In this document: positions 59,464 through 64,000 of the stretch, piece after piece
Position numbering within the stretch: the stretch's first letter is position 1
How the letters are laid out: each line of letters begins with the position of its first letter
Assembly: GCA_964628235.1 (NCBI GenBank)
Contig: CAZVLU010000004.1
Span: 1 to 64,000, forward strand
Origin: CAMAVH01 sp964628235
GTDB taxonomy: Bacteria > Pseudomonadota > Alphaproteobacteria > SMXQ01
Direction: 5' to 3'
DNA length: 64,000 nucleotides
Translations under genes and position numbers: made by a program
Notes under the pieces: generated by a model
Databases searched by the model: none
What the model saw: the letters and a program-made list of their open reading frames with translations, nothing else
Told to the model about the DNA's origin: nothing

Positions 59464-60141
59464 GTGACCGATTTCCTGTTCGATCCGCCGCCGACGCCGA
59501 GCCTGCCCGTGGCCGGCAGCGCCCAACGCTTCGCCGTGCGCACGATCTATGCCTTCAGCGGCACGTATGGCGAGAATCGGCCCGAGCCGGCGGTCTTCAC
59601 CAAGGCGTCTTACACGCTGACGGCCAACGGCGCGTTCGTGCCCTTTCCGGCGCAGACGGCGCTGTTCGAGCCGGAGATCGAACTGGTCGTCGCCATCGGC
59701 GCTGAGGCGCGCAATCTGTCGACGGCCAAAATCGCGCGCGATGTCGTGTTGGGCTATGCCGTCGGCCTCGATCTGACGCGCCGCGACTTGCAGCGCGGCG
59801 CGCGCAACGCCGGCCAGCCGTGGGACTTGGCCAAGACCTTCGACGGCGCCTCGCCGGTCGCGACGCTGCACCGCGCCGCCGACGTCGGCCATCTCGAGCG
59901 TGGCGCGATCAGCCTCGACGTCAACGGCGTACCGGCGCAGAACGGCGATCTCGAACAGATGTCCTGGTCGCCGCTGCAGCAAGTGGCGCTGCTCTCGAAA
60001 TATGTCACGCTGCAACCGGGCGACTTGATCTTCACCGGAACGCCGAGCGGCGAAGTGCAGCTTCAGCGCGGCGACAGCCTGCTCGGCCGCATCGACGGCT
60101 TGACCGATTTGCGCGTCTCGATCGGCGCGCCGCAAACCTAA
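59464..60141 (+). CDS. Fumarylacetoacetate hydrolase family protein
   Basis: The 225-residue protein starts with GTG (AGCAGGA upstream). It has the FAH metal residues: FEPEIELVVAIG (Glu-x-Glu) and GYAVGLDLTRRDLQ (Asp), plus DLIFTGTPSGEV, close to fumarylpyruvate hydrolase types. However, the usual RNYxxH stretch near the N-terminus is replaced by IYAFSGTYGEN, so the catalytic His seen in most members is not visible. It may have altered chemistry or substrate. It lies 12 bases before xth. Confidence 0.85.
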   Translation: MTDFLFDPPPTPSLPVAGSAQRFAVRTIYAFSGTYGENRPEPAVFTKASYTLTANGAFVPFPAQTALFEPEIELVVAIGAEARNLSTAKIARDVVLGYAVGLDLTRRDLQRGARNAGQPWDLAKTFDGASPVATLHRAADVGHLERGAISLDVNGVPAQNGDLEQMSWSPLQQVALLSKYVTLQPGDLIFTGTPSGEVQLQRGDSLLGRIDGLTDLRVSIGAPQT

Positions 60142-60153
60142 TCAGAGAGAGCC

Positions 60154-60948
60154 ATGCCGCTGCGCGTCGCCACCTGGAACGTCAATTCCGTCCGCCTTCG
60201 TCTGCCGCTCGTGCAAAAACTGATCGGCGAGGCGAAGATCGACATTCTCTGCCTGCAAGAGACCAAGGCGCAGCAGAGCGACTTTCCGTTCGACGGGCTC
60301 AAGGCGCTCGGCTTCAAGCATATCCATGCCCAAGGCCAAAAGAGCTACAACGGCACGGCGATTCTCTCGCGCCTGCCTTTCACGCCCGGCGACCAGACGC
60401 GCTGGTGCGACAAGGACGATTGCCGCCACACCATCGCCGTGCTGGCCGACGGCACAGAAATTCATAATTTCTACGTGCCGGCCGGCGGCGACATTCCCGA
60501 TCCGGCGCTCAACGTGAAGTTCGCCCATAAGCTGCGCTTCCTCGACGAAATGCGCGACTGGTTCGCCGCACGGTCGAACCCGAACAACAAAATGATCGTC
60601 GTCGGCGACCTCAATATCGCGCCGCTCGAAGAGGACGTCTGGTCGCACAAGGCGCTGCTCAAAGTCGTCAGCCACACGCCGATCGAAGTGCAGAAATTCG
60701 GCGAGGTGCAACGCGCCCATCGCTTCATCGACGTCATGCGCAAATTCGTGCCGCCGAGCGAGAAACTCTACACTTGGTGGAGCTACCGCGCCGCCGATTG
60801 GGACGCCGCCGACAAGGGCCGCCGACTCGACCATGTCTGGGTCACCGGCGCGCTCGAAGACCGCCTGAAAGGCATGGAGGTGCTGCGCGCTGCGCGCGGC
60901 TGGGACCAGCCATCGGACCATGTGCCGGTCGTGGTGACGCTGAAATGA
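60154..60948 (+). CDS. xth: Exodeoxyribonuclease III
   Basis: The 264-residue enzyme is an exonuclease III/APE1 family member: TWNVNSVRLRLP, CLQETKAQQSDFP, VVGDLNIAP and RLDHVWVT and SDHVPVVVTL for metal and catalysis. It cleaves abasic sites in base-excision repair. Length and motifs are standard; xth beside the FAH gene is a common order in these bacteria. GAGAGAG stands upstream of the ATG. Confidence 0.95.
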   Translation: MPLRVATWNVNSVRLRLPLVQKLIGEAKIDILCLQETKAQQSDFPFDGLKALGFKHIHAQGQKSYNGTAILSRLPFTPGDQTRWCDKDDCRHTIAVLADGTEIHNFYVPAGGDIPDPALNVKFAHKLRFLDEMRDWFAARSNPNNKMIVVGDLNIAPLEEDVWSHKALLKVVSHTPIEVQKFGEVQRAHRFIDVMRKFVPPSEKLYTWWSYRAADWDAADKGRRLDHVWVTGALEDRLKGMEVLRAARGWDQPSDHVPVVVTLK

Positions 60949-60970
60949 CCTCACGGGGGCTCGTTCGCGC

Positions 60971-61948
60971 ATGAGCAGCCGCGTCCTCGCCGGCGCGGCG
61001 ATCGCCGGCAAGATCGCCCTGACGGTCGCCCTGTTGTGGTGGCTGTCGACGCGCGTCGACATCGGCGACGCCCTCGCCGCGCTCGGCCGCTTCGATCCGC
61101 TCATCGTCGCCGCCGGCTTGGCGCTGGCGCTGCTGCAGGTCGGCCTCGCCAGTTGGCGCTTCGCGCTGGTCGTGCGCCTCTGCGGCGCGCGCATCGGCGT
61201 CGGCTTCGCGTTGCGCGCCACGTTGGTCGGCGGATTTTTCAGCCAGCTTCTCGTCACCTTCATCAGCGGCGACGCGATCCGCGCTTGGCTGCTGTCTCGG
61301 CGCGGCCTGGCCCTCGGACGCGCCTTGGAGGCGGTGCTGCTCGACCGCGTCATCGGCGTGATCGCGCTCGCGCTGTTGATTCTCGTCGGCTTCGCCGCCT
61401 TTCTCGACCTCCTGCCGAACGAGACGCTGCGCGCCAGCGCCGTCTTGCTGCTCGCCGCCGCCTGGGGCGCCGTGCTGGCGTTCTTGCTGCTCGGCCGGGC
61501 CGGCGGCTTGTGCCACAGGCTGCTCGGCCGCTGGCCCTGGCTCGCTGGCCTGGCCTCGACCGGCCGGCATCTGTTCAGCGACAGCCGCGCCGCCTGGCTC
61601 GCGCTGGCGCTCGGCCTCGCCATTCACCTGTTGAGCGTCGCGATCTTCATCCTGCTGTTTCGTGGATTGGGGTTGCCGATCTCGCCGTGGCTCTGTCTCG
61701 TCGTCGTGCCGATGGTCATGCTGATCACCATGATCCCGCTGTCGATCGCCGGCTGGGGGCTGCGCGAAGGGGCGATGGTCGTCGCCTTCGCCGGCATGGA
61801 CTTGCCCGACAGCGACATCCTCGGCGCGTCGATCGCGTTCGGCCTGATGATTCTGGCCGCGAGCTTGCCCGGCGCGGCGCTGTGGTTGAACAGCAAGCGG
61901 CCGCATAAGATTTGCGCGGGCGTCCATCCGGAAGCGTCAGGGTCGTGA
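60971..61948 (+). CDS. Lysylphosphatidylglycerol synthase-like (UPF0104) membrane protein
   Basis: The 325-residue protein has about eight spans and the family pattern RATLVGGFFSQLLVTFISGDAIRAWLL, where the conserved SGD lies, and PLSIAGWGLREGAMV. Relatives include the flippase half of MprF and sugar-chain or lipid flippase homologues. No synthase domain is attached. It overlaps the next gene's start (GTGA), so it is coupled to a large unknown membrane protein, hinting at a joint role in envelope lipid or glycan handling. Confidence 0.88.
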   Translation: MSSRVLAGAAIAGKIALTVALLWWLSTRVDIGDALAALGRFDPLIVAAGLALALLQVGLASWRFALVVRLCGARIGVGFALRATLVGGFFSQLLVTFISGDAIRAWLLSRRGLALGRALEAVLLDRVIGVIALALLILVGFAAFLDLLPNETLRASAVLLLAAAWGAVLAFLLLGRAGGLCHRLLGRWPWLAGLASTGRHLFSDSRAAWLALALGLAIHLLSVAIFILLFRGLGLPISPWLCLVVVPMVMLITMIPLSIAGWGLREGAMVVAFAGMDLPDSDILGASIAFGLMILAASLPGAALWLNSKRPHKICAGVHPEASGS

Positions 61949-63753
61949 AGCAACTCTCTCTCCGCGCAGCGCTCGCGCTCGCGGCCTTTGTCGCGCCGCT
62001 ACTGGCCTCGCGCTATGGCGGCGCGGCGCTCGGTCGCCCGCTGTTCGACGCGCCATGGCTGGCGTTGCAATTCGCCAACGTCATGGTCGGCGCCGCCTTG
62101 CTCGCGGCGATCATCGCTATCGGCCTGCGGCGGTTCCGCCCCGACGGGCGCGCCATGCCGGCCGAGATCGCGCTCGCGCTGTGCGGCGCCGCCTTCGGGC
62201 TGGCGCTCGCCCTGAAGATGGACAGCGGCGTCAGCAGCGACGTGCTGTTCTTCGGCCTGTTGCCGGCGTCCGACGCGCAAGGCTACTACGACGGCGCGAT
62301 GCGCTATCTCGCCACCGGCCAGCTCAGCGAATGGACGACGCGGCGGCCCTTCACCACGATGCATCTGGCCGGCCTGTTTGACTTGACCGGCGACGGCCTG
62401 CGCCGGGCGCTCGCGCTGCTCAGCGCTGGCTGCATGGCGTCGGCGACGCTCGTCGCGTCGATCTTCTATTGCCGCTTCGGTTTCGCCGCCGCCGCCGCCG
62501 CCTTCGCCTCGCTGTTCGCCTTCATCCATCTGACGCTCGGCACGACCATGTCGGAAAATCTCGGCTTCGCGCTCGGTTGCGTCGCCTTCGTGATGCTCGT
62601 TGACGCGGCGATGTCCGGACGTCGGGCGCTGGCGCTCATCGGCCTTGCCGTCTTGAGCTGCGCTCTGGTCACGCGGGCCGGCGCGCTGTTCGTGCTGCCG
62701 GCGCTCGCCCTGTGGTGCGGCTGGCGCTTCCGAACGGCGGCGGGCGCATTGTCTTGGCGCATGGTCCTGTTCGGGCTGGGCGCCGGCGCTCTCGGCTTTA
62801 TCGCCAACAAGCTATTGACCGGCTTCGCCGGCGCGCCCGGCCAGCTCGCCTTCAGCAATTTCAGCTTCGTGTTCTACGGCCTTGCCGTCGGCGGCGAAGT
62901 CTGGACGCGCTTTTTTGTCGATTTCCCGCAATATGGCGACATCAACATGGCGGAGGGCGTCAAGGCGGCGGCGGCCTACCATGCTGCCCTGGCGCATATC
63001 CAAGCGGCGCCCTTCGATCTCATCAAGGGCGTGGCGGCACGCTACAACGATTTTCTGATCAATACCGGCTGGCATAAATATGTGCCGAACATGGCGTTGC
63101 GCGGCCTAATCCTATTGTTGGCGCTGATCGGCGTCGTCGCTTGCTGGCGCACGCGGACCGCCAATCTTTCGGCGCTGTTGCTGGCGGGGCTCGCCGGCAT
63201 TCTGCTGTCGGTGCCATTTCTCGGCGATGGCGGCAGCCGCGTCTTTGCCGCGACCCATGGCTTCAGCGCCGCCTTCGTCGCGGTCGGCGCTTATGTGATT
63301 CAGCGTTGGGCGACGCGGAGCGTTTTCGTCGCCGCAGCGACGCCGACTCATCAGCATCGCATGGCCGTCTTATTGAGCGGCCTGCTGATAGCCCCTTTGC
63401 TGCTTGGCTTGGCCGCTAAGCCGCGTGGCATGGCGAGCGCCGAGCTCGCCTGCCCCGACGGCGAGATTTTCGACGGCCGCATCGCCGGCGCGGTCACGAT
63501 CTGCCCGGCGGATGCCGCTGATTGCGTCGGCCTGCGCGCCGCATCGCTGCGCGCCGGCAATATTTGGAAGGTGCCGATGATCGCCCAACTGGCGGATGGC
63601 GCGCCGGTGCAGGCCGCGCTCGCCGTCTCGCCGACGGCAAAGCCCTTGTGGCTGTCGGCGCCGCTGTCGGCCGCTTGGCCGCGTCAGCAGTCCAAATTCT
63701 GCGTAGGCCCGGTCACGGAACCGCCAAGAATGGCGACGTACGGCGCGCCTTAA
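61945..63753 (+). CDS. Large polytopic membrane protein, probably GT-C-like
   Basis: The 602-residue protein has about eleven to twelve spans and a periplasmic C-terminal part (about 480-602). The start is taken as the GTG at 61945, which overlaps the UPF0104 stop as GTGA; an extension to 61912 adds 11 residues of unlikely sequence. Family is not recognised. The loop SDAQGYYDGAMRYL after the second or third span has Asp and Tyr as in GT-C glycosyltransferases (Asp near the first loop), so transfer from a polyprenyl-linked sugar is possible. I cannot go further. Confidence 0.55.
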   Translation: MKQLSLRAALALAAFVAPLLASRYGGAALGRPLFDAPWLALQFANVMVGAALLAAIIAIGLRRFRPDGRAMPAEIALALCGAAFGLALALKMDSGVSSDVLFFGLLPASDAQGYYDGAMRYLATGQLSEWTTRRPFTTMHLAGLFDLTGDGLRRALALLSAGCMASATLVASIFYCRFGFAAAAAAFASLFAFIHLTLGTTMSENLGFALGCVAFVMLVDAAMSGRRALALIGLAVLSCALVTRAGALFVLPALALWCGWRFRTAAGALSWRMVLFGLGAGALGFIANKLLTGFAGAPGQLAFSNFSFVFYGLAVGGEVWTRFFVDFPQYGDINMAEGVKAAAAYHAALAHIQAAPFDLIKGVAARYNDFLINTGWHKYVPNMALRGLILLLALIGVVACWRTRTANLSALLLAGLAGILLSVPFLGDGGSRVFAATHGFSAAFVAVGAYVIQRWATRSVFVAAATPTHQHRMAVLLSGLLIAPLLLGLAAKPRGMASAELACPDGEIFDGRIAGAVTICPADAADCVGLRAASLRAGNIWKVPMIAQLADGAPVQAALAVSPTAKPLWLSAPLSAAWPRQQSKFCVGPVTEPPRMATYGAP

Positions 63754-63757
63754 GGGG

Positions 63758-64000
63758 CTATGCGGGCGGCTTGGCGATCACGTTGATGCTTGCCGCATCG
63801 CCGATGAGCTTCGCCAGTTCAGCTGCGCTATATGGCAGCGCCGCTTCATCGCGCTCGCGGTAGAAGCGATAGCCGTTGGGCAGAAAATACGCGAGCAGCC
63901 GCTCGAGCGACGCGCCGCGTTCGGCCAGAACATAAGGCGCCAGCTCCATGACGAAGACCGGCCGCCGCTTTTGCAGCAGCGCGCTCGCCCCGGCGAGGAT
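63758..64000 (-). CDS. FkbM-like methyltransferase, C-terminal end (truncated by window end)
   Basis: The frame is open to the last base of the window. The 80 residues seen end in KPPA. ILAGASALLQKRRPVFVMEL and AYFLPNGYRFYR fit the C-terminal part of FkbM-family SAM methyltransferases, which O-methylate sugars, but the SAM motifs lie outside the window, so the call is tentative. It converges with the large membrane protein gene, four bases apart. Confidence 0.6.
   Translation of the reverse strand: MLAGASALLQKRRPVFVMELAPYVLAERGASLERLLAYFLPNGYRFYRERDEAALPYSAAELAKLIGDAASINVIAKPPA

Overview
The window is a GC-rich chromosomal segment of an alphaproteobacterium, most likely a member of the Hyphomicrobiales (Rhizobiales). 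This rests on gene content and not on a database comparison: a very large (about 1,600-residue) NAD-glutamate dehydrogenase, the order aminotransferase-ftsK-lolA-xth, a thioredoxin/TPR-LON domain-Trm112-DUF971-UbiH block, rsmB-rpe-heparinase-purH, a DUF1674 (SdhAF4) gene, P-II/AmtB and a yybP-ykoY leader of alphaproteobacterial type. Most genes look like core housekeeping genes packed tightly, with many 4-base ATGA overlaps. The first gene (acs) and the last gene (FkbM-like) run off the window ends. There is one 10-base run of N (54028-54037).

Layout: 1-3.6 kb, acs tail, small proteins, a c-type cytochrome, a ferric-reductase-like flavohaem enzyme and a succinate dehydrogenase assembly factor. 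3.6-15.1 kb, htpX, a cupin, then a long co-oriented run rsmB, rpe, heparinase-like, O-antigen ligase, WecA-type transferase, CapD-type sugar dehydratase and purH. 15.1-17.7 kb, an AT-richer restriction-modification cassette (vsr, cytosine methyltransferase, DUF4928-like partner). 17.7-24.7 kb, an Atg22/UMF1-type exporter, NAD-glutamate dehydrogenase and a methyltransferase. 24.9-27.3 kb, histidine kinase and HD-GYP genes. 27.3-30.9 kb, an OGT-like glycosyltransferase, an acyltransferase and a methyltransferase in one operon. 31.0-33.3 kb, a manganese locus: yybP-ykoY riboswitch, a GDT1-MntP fusion, a shared terminator and a convergent TerC gene. 33.4-39.3 kb, pirin, an SLC13-type permease, a PanE-like reductase, a transglutaminase and two small genes. 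39.4-44.1 kb, an accessory pair: a fused MmeI-like restriction-methylation enzyme carrying a 13-G tract, and a Fic gene whose leader holds seven alternating copies of TCGACA/TGTCGA. 44.1-49.4 kb, ppa, tRNA-Gly and the thioredoxin-to-UbiH block. 49.4-51.8 kb, glnK-amtB. 51.8-64 kb, small exported proteins, an aminotransferase, ftsK, lolA, a beta-barrel protein, a GST, an FAH-family protein, xth, two multi-span membrane proteins and an FkbM-like end.

The points most worth checking are (i) the single-chain fusion of two unrelated manganese-exporter families under a manganese riboswitch, beside a TerC gene with its own structured leader; (ii) the periodic inverted-repeat array that runs into the fic start codon; (iii) the 13-G tract in the restriction-modification gene, which would act as an on/off switch if its length varies, although another homopolymer next to the N gap makes sequencing error a real alternative; (iv) a DUF971 protein with an 84-residue histidine-rich arm.
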